Assembly (NCBI RefSeq): GCF_003850045.1
Contig: NZ_RQJX01000008.1
Span: 1-64,000 of the forward strand
Reading direction: 5' to 3'
DNA from: Aeromicrobium camelliae
Lineage (GTDB): Bacteria > Actinomycetota > Actinomycetes > Propionibacteriales > Nocardioidaceae
Length of the DNA stretch: 64,000 nt
The notes under the pieces are model-generated. The model made no database searches. It saw nothing but the letters and a program-made list of their open reading frames with translations, and had not been told where the DNA came from. Numbering within the stretch: the stretch's first letter is position 1; each line of letters begins with the position of its first letter. Below are positions 51,178 through 59,738 of the stretch, one piece after another. Made by a program: the position numbers and the translations under genes.

Positions 51178-52754
51178 CCGTCGCGGGCCAGGATTCCCAT
51201 CGCGAGTCCCCGGGCGATCGCCTCATCGCGGCGGTTCACGCCCAGCTTGCGGTACAGCGAACGTCGTTGCGTCTTGATCGTATTGACCGACAGTTGCAGG
51301 CGCGCAGCGATGTCGTTCTCCGTGCCTCCCCGCACCAGTTCGCTGAGCACGATCCGCTCACGTTCGGTCAGTCGTTCGACCTGGATGTCACCGCCGAGTA
51401 ACGGCTCTGGCGTCTGCTGACCGGTCAGTTCAGCGAACACTGCGGCGTCGGCAGGAGAAAGGAGCCGCAAGGGCCAGGTGACGCCGTCGGCTTCCATCTT
51501 CTCCACCATCCGCTCGGCCACGAGACGTAGTGACGATCTCGAGCCGAGCCGGCGGACCAGCGCGAACTCCACAACGGCGGCGTGCAGCCGCAACCGCGGC
51601 GTCGCCCCGATGCCGGCCTGGCTGATGCGAGCGATCAGTTCACGCATGCGGTCGATGTCGCCCGATGCGACGCCCGCGTGCGCCGACGCCAGGACCGCGG
51701 GAAGTCGTGAGCCCTCCGTCGTCATGGCCTTCGACGGTGGCCCGATGATCAGCATCATGCCCTCGACCACGTCGGTCAGCGCTCTCGAGAGTGGGCGCGC
51801 GCGTTGACAGGCCGTGAGCAGGTTGGCGGCGTCGCGGAACCGGCCGGACGTGAGCATGACGATCGCGCGGACGAGCATGACGATGTCGCGATGGTCTCCG
51901 GACGCCTCGGCCTCGGCAATCGCACGCTGAGCGGCATCGATCCGTCCCTGTTCGAGGGCGAGCAGAGCGTCGACAGCGGCGAGGAGATCCGACCATGGAG
52001 CGCGGCGGGCCATCGTGGAGCAGGCGCGTCGACGACGCGTGGCGGCATGAACGTTGCCGAGCACGAGCTCCGTGAGGGCCGCCGCGGCTCCGAGCGCAGC
52101 CTGCCACCAACCCCCGTTCGCCGTCTCGAGGCCTCGTTCGAAGACCGTGCGAGCGTGGAACACCCGACCGTCGTGCAACAGCGCCATGCCGCACTCGGCA
52201 TGAAGGGCTGGGAGCCAGGCAGACAGCGCCTCCCGGTCGCCGCGTCCGAGATCGTGAAGCATGCTGTCGAGGGACACTGCTGTCATGACACCGCCGGGGC
52301 GGGCGAGACGCCGCTCTACGGCGCATCGCAGGCCTCGTGCGAGCGCTCGGTCCACGACCGTGCGCCGGTGGTCCCGGTCGTTCCACGGCGCACGGAGAAG
52401 ATCAGGGGCCACCGGGTGCGTGCGCTGCTGCACCGCGAGGGCGACGAGCGTCCATCGCAGGGCCGGGAAGCTGCCGATCTCGACGGGAGGCGCAGCGACC
52501 CATCGGGCGAGGACTTCCGGATGATCGAGTGCAAGCGGGAGCCCGACATCTCGAAGAACCTGTTCCGCCCGCTCCGGATCCGCGGACCGCGCAGCGGCAC
52601 GCAGGCGTTCGAGCGCGACCGCGTCATCGCGATCCCCGTCAAGCGCGCCCAACCTTCGGGCTCCTGCCCCGCGCAACACCCTCCAGGCCTCCGCGGTGAG
52701 CCGCTCCGGTTCGTCGATCACCAGCACGAGGGGACCTTCGGTCTCGTATCGCAT
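51156..52754 (-). CDS. LuxR-family regulator with large helical middle domain, no visible P-loop
   Basis: This 532-residue regulator has a C-terminal LuxR helix-turn-helix (LTERERIVLSELVRGGTENDIAARLQLSVNTIKTQRRSLYRKLGV, about residues 465-510). The middle is a long, Ala-rich, TPR-like helical region as in MalT/LAL-type regulators. The N-terminus, GPLVLVIDEPERLTAEAWRVL, looks like the Walker B part of a STAND ATPase, but the Walker A loop expected about 80-100 residues before it is absent. Either the gene is truncated at its 5' end or it works without ATP. It is divergent from the sigma factor gene, which may be its target or partner. Confidence 0.75.
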   Translation of the reverse strand: MRYETEGPLVLVIDEPERLTAEAWRVLRGAGARRLGALDGDRDDAVALERLRAAARSADPERAEQVLRDVGLPLALDHPEVLARWVAAPPVEIGSFPALRWTLVALAVQQRTHPVAPDLLRAPWNDRDHRRTVVDRALARGLRCAVERRLARPGGVMTAVSLDSMLHDLGRGDREALSAWLPALHAECGMALLHDGRVFHARTVFERGLETANGGWWQAALGAAAALTELVLGNVHAATRRRRACSTMARRAPWSDLLAAVDALLALEQGRIDAAQRAIAEAEASGDHRDIVMLVRAIVMLTSGRFRDAANLLTACQRARPLSRALTDVVEGMMLIIGPPSKAMTTEGSRLPAVLASAHAGVASGDIDRMRELIARISQAGIGATPRLRLHAAVVEFALVRRLGSRSSLRLVAERMVEKMEADGVTWPLRLLSPADAAVFAELTGQQTPEPLLGGDIQVERLTERERIVLSELVRGGTENDIAARLQLSVNTIKTQRRSLYRKLGVNRRDEAIARGLAMGILARDGHRRRLA

Positions 52755-52861
52755 GCATCGCCTTCGTCATCGCTCGGCCTCCCCCCGCCAGGCGCCGCCC
52801 GAACGGGCGGTCACAGATGAGACGGCGGGACCGAAACAATCTCACGCAGACTCCGACGTGA

Positions 52862-52874
52862 TATAAGTTATACT
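52862..52874. promoter_or_regulatory. AT-rich divergent promoter between luxR-type and sigma factor genes
   Basis: TATAA-g-TTATA (52862-52872) is a perfect palindrome in an otherwise very GC-rich area. Reading right, TATACT (52869-52874) is a good -10 hexamer for the sigma gene. Reading left, TATAAC or TATATC could serve the LuxR gene. It lies 107 bases from one start codon and 93 from the other. Overlap suggests shared, mutually exclusive control. Confidence 0.5.
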
Positions 52875-52967
52875 CATGGCGGTCCGCCCAGAGCTACCGT
52901 GGTACGGCGCCACGGGAAAGCGTCCACCGTCGGCGTGCGCACCTTCTTTCCTACCTGGAGATCGGAC

Positions 52968-54578
52968 ATGACCGAACCCTGGGGCCTCCGCGACGGCCTC
53001 GTCGAGGACCGCGACCTGGTGGAAGCCCTGCGCGCCGGGGACGCGGGCGCCATGGAAGCCCTCTACCGCCGGCATGGCCCATCGATGCGGCGCCTCGCCT
53101 ACGCTCTCGATCCCGATCGCGGGGACGATCTCGTGGCCGAGGCGTTCTCCCGGGTCTTCGACACGATACGTGCAGGCAGGGGCCCGCTCGATAACGTGGC
53201 CGGTTACCTCGCCACCACCGTGCGGCATCTGCACGTCGATCAATCGCGCGCGCGAAGACGCGAACTACCCGTCTCCGACCGGCCCTGGCTACTCGACGAT
53301 GCGACCGAGGTGGAACTGCTCGATCCGATCGACCTGGAACGGGCCGGGCAAGCGCTCTCCGCACTGCCAGAGCGCTGGCGCGAGGTGCTCTGGTACTTGG
53401 AGGTCGAGGGACGAAAACCCGCTGAGGTCGCGCTCCGGCTCGGGATGCCGGCGCCACGCGTCTCGGCCCTCGCCTACCGGGCGCGCGAGGGCTTGCGCCG
53501 CAGCTATCTCGACCGCCACCTGACGGCCGCCGCGACACGCACATGCCGGTGGACGCGCGAACGACTCAGCTCATTCGTCCGAGGCGGTCTGAGCGACGCG
53601 GCGCAGGACAGGGTGCGCCGCCATCTCGACTCGTGCAATGCGTGTCTCCTCGAGCACGGGTCACTTGTCGAGGTGAACACCCGGCTCGGCATCTGGTTCT
53701 GGCCGCTCGCGGTGACCGGCTTCACTGTCTTGCGACCGGAGTTGTGGCCGAAGGGCTTGGTCGCCGCGGACGCTGTCGGCGGTGCGCCCGGGCGCACCCC
53801 GCGACGCGCCCCCAGAGCTAAGCGAGTGCTGACGAAACGCTCCCATCTCATGATCGGCGTGGGCGCGGTCATCGCAGTCATCGTCGTTGCGGCCGTCACT
53901 GCGCTGGCACCCACGGTGCCGATCGAAGCCGATGCGGCACCTCCTGGGGCAGAAGGCCTCGACGAGGCTCCGCCGAGGGGCAGTGAACCGTCGTGGCCGG
54001 AACTGACGGGAGACGATCTCGCAGCTGCATCCCCGCGGAGCGAACCCGACGCAACCGCCCCTGAGCTCGCCTCGCGCCCGGTCCGCACTGCACAGCCCCC
54101 CGTCGAGCGCGCTGCTCCCGCAGGCCGCGCATCCGCCCAGAGCCCCCAGCCCCGTCCCACGGCGCCCGCCCCCGGAGGTGGGAACGAGCCTGAACCGCGG
54201 CCCGGTGTGATCAGAACGCTCGCCTTCGAGTCCGCAACCCTGCGCTCGTCGGCTCCGGGCTCCAGCGAATGGAGATTGACGCTCAGCCCCACAGGGACGT
54301 ACACCGGACACCTGGAACCCGTGACTCTGGCGGTGTCGTTTCGGATGGATCAGCTCACCGTTTTCACAACGCTGGCATCGACGAGCTGGCGATGCGACGC
54401 GCAGAGTCCGCCCTACCAGTTCGTCGAGATGGCATGCCACACCACGTGGGTGCCCGGCCAGCCGATCGAGCCGTTGTCGGCGCATTTGTCGTCCCTGGAA
54501 TCAGGCAAGGCGCCCAGGGGTGTCGCCCGTCTGTCTCCGGTCGGGGTTCCCGGCGCGACCTCGTCGGCGGCGTTCTGA
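52968..54578 (+). CDS. ECF sigma factor fused to a zinc-finger anti-sigma-like domain, TM helix and extracytoplasmic tail
   Basis: This is a single 536-residue protein. Residues 14-98 form sigma region 2 (LVEALRAGDAGAMEALYRRHG, then DDLVAEAFSRVFDTI). Residues 125-185 form region 4 (ALSALPERWREVLWYLEVEGR, then AREGLRRSY). Residues 193-240 form an anti-sigma zinc-finger-like module with His219, Cys223 and Cys226 (RRHLDSCNAC). One membrane helix lies at about 293-315, then a proline-rich stretch and a C-terminal domain of about 120 residues outside the cell. Start ATG at 52968 follows GGAG. ECF groups with fused C-terminal extensions are known; release from the membrane would need proteolysis or induced change. 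Targets are unknown. Confidence 0.85.
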   Translation: MTEPWGLRDGLVEDRDLVEALRAGDAGAMEALYRRHGPSMRRLAYALDPDRGDDLVAEAFSRVFDTIRAGRGPLDNVAGYLATTVRHLHVDQSRARRRELPVSDRPWLLDDATEVELLDPIDLERAGQALSALPERWREVLWYLEVEGRKPAEVALRLGMPAPRVSALAYRAREGLRRSYLDRHLTAAATRTCRWTRERLSSFVRGGLSDAAQDRVRRHLDSCNACLLEHGSLVEVNTRLGIWFWPLAVTGFTVLRPELWPKGLVAADAVGGAPGRTPRRAPRAKRVLTKRSHLMIGVGAVIAVIVVAAVTALAPTVPIEADAAPPGAEGLDEAPPRGSEPSWPELTGDDLAAASPRSEPDATAPELASRPVRTAQPPVERAAPAGRASAQSPQPRPTAPAPGGGNEPEPRPGVIRTLAFESATLRSSAPGSSEWRLTLSPTGTYTGHLEPVTLAVSFRMDQLTVFTTLASTSWRCDAQSPPYQFVEMACHTTWVPGQPIEPLSAHLSSLESGKAPRGVARLSPVGVPGATSSAAF

Positions 54579-54746
54579 CCGATCCACGCGAGATGGCCCG
54601 TCCATGTCCGTCTCACCACCACGACCGGATTCTTCATAGGGATCGTCGTGCTGCTCGCGCTCAATCTGCTCGTGGTGTCGTGGCTCTACCTGCGCTATCG
54701 CTGCAATGACCCTGACTCCTGAGGCGAGTGGTGAAGTCCCGTCGGC

Positions 54747-55394
54747 TCAGGCGGACGGTCGGCGGCGGGCGAGGATGACGGCCGCTGCTCCGATGACGGC
54801 GAGCAGGACGATGATGCCGATGACGAGGCCGAGGTCGGCTCCGCCGTCATCCGCCTCGTCCGCCGTCTCGTGAGCCTCCGGATCGTCGGCCGCGTTGGCG
54901 TCGGAGGCCGGCGCGTGGGCGTCGGCGCGCAGCTGCGCGTCGGCGGCCACGGTGGGCAGGCTCTCGCCGCCCTCCTGGAAGCTCAACGCGACGAAGTCGC
55001 CCTCCTCGAGCACCTGCTCGGACACGCCGGACTGGGCGTACTGCCAGGGCGCGCCGTCGGTGGCCATGTAGAAGGCCCAGTAGGCGTCGGCGGCGGGCAT
55101 GCCGGTGCACGGCTCCGCCTCCTCGTCGGGGAGGCCGTTGACGCGGCAGACGACGCTGTCGCCGTACTCGGCGGTCCCCTCGATCTCGATGCCCGCCATC
55201 GACAGGGCGTCGAGCGCGCGCATGCCGGCGGCGCCCTGGGCGCAGACCGTGGTGGGTGCGCCGGCGAGCGAGCCGTACTCGACGAGGATCGGGATGTCCG
55301 AGGGTCCTTCGCACTGGCCGTGCGCAGCCGCCGGCTGAGCCGTGACGACGAGGCCGGACAGCACGAGGGCCAGGGCGGCGAGCAGACGATTCAC
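54747..55394 (-). CDS. Exported, membrane-anchored DUF4430 (transcobalamin-like) protein
   Basis: This 215-residue protein has a signal peptide (RLLAALALVLSGLVVTAQPAAA), a domain of about 100 residues that fits the DUF4430/transcobalamin C-terminal-like fold (GMRALDALSMAGIEIEGT, then PAADAYWAFYMATDGAPWQYAQSGVSEQVLEEGDFVALSFQEG), an acidic, Ala-rich linker and a C-terminal membrane helix with basic tail (LGLVIGIIVLLAVIGAAAVILARRR). It would display the domain outside the cell. The GTG start at 55394 has AAGGAG upstream and overlaps the S-component stop. Last gene of the riboswitch-controlled ECF operon; a B12 capture role is inferred. Confidence 0.75.
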   Translation of the reverse strand: MNRLLAALALVLSGLVVTAQPAAAHGQCEGPSDIPILVEYGSLAGAPTTVCAQGAAGMRALDALSMAGIEIEGTAEYGDSVVCRVNGLPDEEAEPCTGMPAADAYWAFYMATDGAPWQYAQSGVSEQVLEEGDFVALSFQEGGESLPTVAADAQLRADAHAPASDANAADDPEAHETADEADDGGADLGLVIGIIVLLAVIGAAAVILARRRPSA

Positions 55395-56209
55395 GAGTGA
55401 GGTCTCCTTTCGGGCGCCGGCTCGGCCGGCGGGAGATAACGGGCCCGTCGCGCCGCGCGGCGCAAGGTGGTGAGGATGGCGGGCCCGAGGATGACGATGA
55501 GCAGGGTGTTCGTGATGGCTCGACCAGTGTCCCAGCCGGCCGTCGACGTCAGCAGGGTGTACACGAGGAACCGTTGCAGGTTCTCCAGGACCGGGTCCCC
55601 CGGCACGAACGACAGCGTTCCGCTGTCGACGCCGATGAGGAACGGCCACGAGGACAGGTTCATCAGCATGCCGAACAGATACGCGCAGAAGACGCCGTAG
55701 ACCGCGAGCATCGCGATCTCGGCGCGACCGCTGGCCCGCCGCGGTAGCAGCCCGGCCCCCATCCCGATCCACGCCGAGCAGAGCATCTGGAACGGCAGCC
55801 ACGGCCCCACTCCGGAAGTGAGCAGGGCGGACGCGAACATCGTCGTGCACCCGAGCACGTAGCCGAAGCCCGGCCCGAAGACCCGGCCGGCGAGGATCAG
55901 CAGGAAGAAGACCAGCTCGATGCCGGCGGTCCCGGCGCCGAGTCCGCGCAGGGCGGCGTTGATCGCGGTCAGCACCCCGAGGATCGCGAGCGCCTTGGAG
56001 TCCATGCCGCCCTCGGAGAGCTCGGCCAGGACGACCAGGGCGACGACCGGCAGGAGCACCATGAGGATGAACGGCTGATCGACGCGTTGACCGTCGGAGC
56101 CGGGCTGCACGAGCAGCGGCCAGAGGAACATCATGAGTCCCGCGACCGAGGCCAGCGTCAGCACGAGTGCCGAGCGGCGCGTGACGGGAACGGCGGCGGG
56201 CACGCTCAC
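55391..56209 (-). CDS. ECF transporter S component (substrate-specific), probable cobalamin
   Basis: This 272-residue membrane protein has about seven hydrophobic segments, including GLMMFLWPLLVQP, ALAILGVLTAINAALRGLGAGTAGIELVFFLLILAGRVFGPGFGYVLG and a third block ending in WPFLIG. The GRVFGPGFGYVLG and PRRASGR segments fit actinobacterial S components found with a double-ATPase protein (CbrT-like group). The start GTG at 56209 overlaps the ATPase stop (GTGA). Cobalamin as substrate is inferred from the riboswitch at the head of the operon. Confidence 0.82.
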   Translation of the reverse strand: MSVPAAVPVTRRSALVLTLASVAGLMMFLWPLLVQPGSDGQRVDQPFILMVLLPVVALVVLAELSEGGMDSKALAILGVLTAINAALRGLGAGTAGIELVFFLLILAGRVFGPGFGYVLGCTTMFASALLTSGVGPWLPFQMLCSAWIGMGAGLLPRRASGRAEIAMLAVYGVFCAYLFGMLMNLSSWPFLIGVDSGTLSFVPGDPVLENLQRFLVYTLLTSTAGWDTGRAITNTLLIVILGPAILTTLRRAARRARYLPPAEPAPERRPHS

Positions 56210-57798
56210 AGCAGCGTCCTCTCCACCTGTCCCACCGTGAGCCACTGCGGCCCGAGGACCTTGGACACCTGCGGCGCGAAGGCCGGGGACTCGGCCAGCA
56301 CCCGCTCGACGGGACCGCGCGACACCACCTCACCGTCGGCCATGACGGCGACGGTGTCCGCCACCGTCGCCGCGAACTCCACATCGTGCGTCGACAGGAT
56401 GATGCCGTGCCCGTCCTCGGCGAGACCGCGCAGCACGTCGGCGAGTTCGGCCTTGGCGCGGTAGTCGAGGCCGCGAGTGGGCTCATCGAGTGCGATGACG
56501 CGAGGCCGTGCGGTCAGCACGATCGCGAGTACGAGCGCGAGGCGTTGTCCCTCGGACAGATCGCGCGGGTGGTGAGTGCTGTCGATGCCGGGAGCGAGCC
56601 GGTTGAGCAGCTCGCGGCAGGTCCCGGTAGGCGCGCCAGCCTGCGCGTCCGCGGCAGCGCATTCGTCGGTCACGGTCTCGAGGTACAGCAGGTCGGCCGC
56701 CGTCTGCGGCACGAGGCCGACGAGCATCCGCGCCTCGTCCGCCGTGACCTCGGCGGGATCCACGCCGTCGACTCCGACGCGCACGCGGCCGGAGCGGCGC
56801 GAGCCGGTGCCCTGGATCGCCCACAACAGCGAGGACTTGCCCGATCCGTTGCGGCCCATGACGACGAGGACCTCCCCGGCTCGCAGCGCGATATCGACGT
56901 CGTCCACGGCCCGGGTCGCTCCGTAGGCGACGGTGATGCCCTCAGCCTCGAGCAGCGACGCTCCGGCCGGCTCGGCCCGTCGCGGCGGCGCGGTGAGCAC
57001 GAACGGTTCGGTACGCACGTGCCGACGCGCTTCACGCACCGAAAGCGGCAACGGGTCCCATCCCGCGAGGCGGCCGAGTTCGATGAGCGGCGGGGCGACG
57101 GGAGAGTCCGCGAGCAGGTCCGCGGGCGGTCCGCTGCGCACCGTGCCGTCCTCGACGATCACGAGCTGATCGGCGAAGGGGATAACGCGCTCCATGCGAT
57201 GCTCGGCCAGCACGACGGTGAGCGCGAGGTCGTCGACGAGCCGGGCGATCGTGGCCAGGACGTCCTCGGCGGCGGTGGGATCGAGAGCCGAGGTGGGCTC
57301 GTCCAGCACCAGGACTCGCGGGTGCATCGTGAGGACAGAGCCGATCGCGACCCGCTGCTGCTGACCGCCCGAGAGCGTGCGCAGCGCTCGTTCGCGCAGG
57401 TCCGCCATCCCGAGCAGGTCGAGGGTCTCCTCCACGCGGCGGCGCATCGTGCTCGGCGGGAGACCGAGCTGCTCCATGCCGTAGGCGAGCTCCTCCTCGA
57501 CCGTGTGCGTCACGAAGCCGGCCGCGGGGTCCTGTCCGACGTAGCCGACGAGGTGCGCGAGCTCGCGCGGCGGGCGACCCACGATGGACTCACCGGCGAT
57601 CCGCACGTCACCGCGGAGCACACCTCCGGTGAAGTGCGGGACGAGCCCGTTGAGCATGCCGAGCAGCGTGGACTTGCCTGAGCCGGTACGGCCGGCGACG
57701 AGCGCCAGCTCACCCTCGGGGATGTGCAGGTCGACGTGGTGGAGGGTCGCGGAGGACTCGCCGTCGTAGGCGAACGTGACGTGGCGCAGGTCGATCAT
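56206..57798 (-). CDS. ECF transporter ATPase with two fused nucleotide-binding domains
   Basis: This 530-residue protein has two ABC ATPase domains in one chain. The first has Walker A GRTGSGKST (about residue 37), signature LSGGQQQR and Walker B VLVLDEPTSALD. The second has Walker A GRNGSGKSS (about 308), a variant signature LSEGQR and VIALDEPTRGLD. It powers the T and S components, both encoded with 4-bp overlaps on each side. The altered second signature is a known kind of asymmetry in double-domain ATPases and may leave only one fully active site. The ATG at 57798 is fixed by the fold start. Confidence 0.93.
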   Translation of the reverse strand: MIDLRHVTFAYDGESSATLHHVDLHIPEGELALVAGRTGSGKSTLLGMLNGLVPHFTGGVLRGDVRIAGESIVGRPPRELAHLVGYVGQDPAAGFVTHTVEEELAYGMEQLGLPPSTMRRRVEETLDLLGMADLRERALRTLSGGQQQRVAIGSVLTMHPRVLVLDEPTSALDPTAAEDVLATIARLVDDLALTVVLAEHRMERVIPFADQLVIVEDGTVRSGPPADLLADSPVAPPLIELGRLAGWDPLPLSVREARRHVRTEPFVLTAPPRRAEPAGASLLEAEGITVAYGATRAVDDVDIALRAGEVLVVMGRNGSGKSSLLWAIQGTGSRRSGRVRVGVDGVDPAEVTADEARMLVGLVPQTAADLLYLETVTDECAAADAQAGAPTGTCRELLNRLAPGIDSTHHPRDLSEGQRLALVLAIVLTARPRVIALDEPTRGLDYRAKAELADVLRGLAEDGHGIILSTHDVEFAATVADTVAVMADGEVVSRGPVERVLAESPAFAPQVSKVLGPQWLTVGQVERTLL

Positions 57799-58895
57799 CG
57801 CATCGGCCTCGGTTCTGGAGTCGCGAACGCCGGAACGGCCGCCACGAGGACGGCCGCGATCGCGAGGAGCGAGACCTTCGGTGCGCCGGTGAGCGACGGG
57901 AACGCCGCGGCCGGCGCGACGAACTGCATCAGGACGGCGGCCGCCAGACCGCAGCCGACGGTCAGCCACTCGGCGGAGCGCCAGGGATCAGGCCGGTGCC
58001 GGGTGCGGTGGACGCGGCGGCCGGCACGGTGGAAACCGAGCGCCGCGAGCAGTACGCCGACGGCGAGCATCGGCCACGCGAGCAATCGGGGGGCGGTCTG
58101 GTCGAGGAAGGCGTAGGTGCCCACGCAGAGGCCGAACAGGCCGGCGAGCATGAGGACTCCGGTGACGGCGCGGTCGCGACGAGGAACTCCGCCGCTGCGT
58201 CCGTACCCGCGCGCGTCCATGCCGGCGGCGAGGGTCATGGAACGTTCCAACGCGTCCTCGAGCACCGGCACGACGACGCGCCGCAGCGCTCCCACTCCGG
58301 CACTCGGTTCGCCGCGCAGCCGGCGGGCGCGGCGGACCCGTTGCACGCTCTCGGCGAGCTGGGGGAACACAGCCAACGCGACGACGAGCGCGGTGCCGAC
58401 CTCGTACAGCGCCGGCGGGATCGACGTGAGCAGGCGTTGCGGGTTGGCCAGTGCGTTGGCGGCACCGATGCAGATGATGACGGCGGCGAGCCGCAGACCG
58501 TCGTACAGGCCGGCGAGCACCGAGGACAGCGTGACGTCGCCGAACAGGCGGACGCCACGGACGATGTCGGGCAGCGGGATCTCCGGCAAGGAGAGCAGCA
58601 CCACGTCGTCGGGGGTCGAGCCGCCGCCGAAGACGATCCGATACGCGACGCGCAGGACGACGATGACGAGGCCGAACCACAGGAAGAACCGGAAGGCTCG
58701 GGCCCAGGGGGCCTCGCTGCGACGGCTGACTACGACGAGCCAGGCGACCGCGATCACGAGCAGCAGCACGACGGGATTGGTGGTCGCCGACGCGGCGGCG
58801 GCGAGGGCCAGCGCCCACCCCCACCAGGCACCCGGGTGGAGGTCGCGCGGCAGGGGTCCTCGCTGGACCCGGGCCGGCGCCTCAGTGCTGACCAT
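57795..58895 (-). CDS. ECF transporter T component (EcfT/CbiQ-like transmembrane protein)
   Basis: This 366-residue protein has five or more membrane segments and the two coupling motifs of EcfT: RARRLRGE (about residue 195) and GMDARGYG (about 225). These short Ala-Arg motifs bind the ATPase. The C-terminal 110 residues add two or three more hydrophobic segments. It is the first gene after the cobalamin riboswitch. The order T, double ATPase, S, then DUF4430 forms a complete ECF importer, translationally coupled throughout. Confidence 0.9.
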   Translation of the reverse strand: MVSTEAPARVQRGPLPRDLHPGAWWGWALALAAAASATTNPVVLLLVIAVAWLVVVSRRSEAPWARAFRFFLWFGLVIVVLRVAYRIVFGGGSTPDDVVLLSLPEIPLPDIVRGVRLFGDVTLSSVLAGLYDGLRLAAVIICIGAANALANPQRLLTSIPPALYEVGTALVVALAVFPQLAESVQRVRRARRLRGEPSAGVGALRRVVVPVLEDALERSMTLAAGMDARGYGRSGGVPRRDRAVTGVLMLAGLFGLCVGTYAFLDQTAPRLLAWPMLAVGVLLAALGFHRAGRRVHRTRHRPDPWRSAEWLTVGCGLAAAVLMQFVAPAAAFPSLTGAPKVSLLAIAAVLVAAVPAFATPEPRPMR

Positions 58896-58977
58896 CAGTG
58901 CCCTTCCGGCGTGCGGCCGAGGGTGGCCGCCGGCGGGCGGTCACTCCACTGCAGCACGCGACAGTGTGACGTGACGA

Positions 58978-59066
58978 CGCATCTCGCCCGGTCTTCCGAC
59001 TCGCCCGAAGGCCCACGGCTGCGCGACAGTGCCGGACTCCGACCGGCTTTCCCGCGACGAGATGTG
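58978..59066 (-). ncRNA. Cobalamin riboswitch (short form) upstream of the ECF operon
   Basis: On the minus strand the core reads GGGAAAGCCGGTCGGAGTCC, then GGCACTGTCGCGCAGCCGT (59015-59053). This is the cobalamin-aptamer consensus with its CCGGT/CCGGC stem and CGCGCA motif. The B12-box region GAGTCGGAAGACC lies near 58991-59003. A 7-bp P1 stem closes it: CATCTCG (from 59064) with CGAGATG (to 58980). It ends about 83 bases before the T-component start. The element is shorter than the full class and looks like the compact actinobacterial form. Repression on B12 binding is expected. Confidence 0.8.
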
Positions 59067-59120
59067 GTTCAAGGGATGAACATCACGAGTATAGGCGTCG
59101 GCGTGGCGAACGCCCTGCCC

Positions 59121-59738
59121 TCACGCGGTGATCTCGGCGTGCTGGCGGACCCAGGCGTGCATCGCGATCGCGGCCGCGGCGCCCGCGTTGATCGACCGGG
59201 TCGAGCCGAACTGCGCGATCGAGAGCGTGCGATCACTCGCCTGCCGCATCGGCTCGGTGATGCCCGGACCTTCCTGGCCGAAGACCAGCACGCAGGCTTC
59301 CGGCAAGCTCGCGGTCTCGAGCGGAGTGGAGCCGGGCAGGTTGTCGATCGCCAGGATCGGCAGACCGGCCCCGTGCGCCCAGGCGGCGAACGCCTCGACG
59401 TCCTCGTGGTGCCGGATGTGCTGGTACCGGTCGGTCACCATCGCGCCGCGCCGGTTCCATCGCCGCTTGCCGACGATGTGCACCTCCGCGGCCGCGAACG
59501 CGTTCGCGGTACGGACGATGGATCCGATGTTGAAGTCGTGCTGCCAGTTCTCGATCGCCACGTGGAAGCGGTGACGGCGAGTGTCCAGATCGGCGACGAT
59601 CGCCTCGACGCGCCAGTAGCGGTATCGGTCGACGACGTTGCGCCGGTCCCCCTCACGCAGCAAGTCGGGGTCGTATCGGGGGTCGTCCGGCCAGGGGCCC
59701 TCCCACGGCCCGACGCCGACCTCCTCGGCCTCGCTCAC
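59121..59738 (-). CDS. SpoU/TrmH-family RNA 2'-O-methyltransferase
   Basis: This 205-residue protein has SPOUT-fold motifs: [28 protein letters not shown] (motif 1 with the catalytic Asn and Arg), [14 protein letters not shown] (motif 2), and [23 protein letters not shown] (motif 3, the knot). It methylates a 2'-hydroxyl in tRNA or rRNA using S-adenosylmethionine. It overlaps pyrE by 4 bp; the same pairing with pyrE is found in mycobacteria as far as I recall. The exact RNA target is unknown. Confidence 0.9.
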   Translation of the reverse strand: MSEAEEVGVGPWEGPWPDDPRYDPDLLREGDRRNVVDRYRYWRVEAIVADLDTRRHRFHVAIENWQHDFNIGSIVRTANAFAAAEVHIVGKRRWNRRGAMVTDRYQHIRHHEDVEAFAAWAHGAGLPILAIDNLPGSTPLETASLPEACVLVFGQEGPGITEPMRQASDRTLSIAQFGSTRSINAGAAAAIAMHAWVRQHAEITA

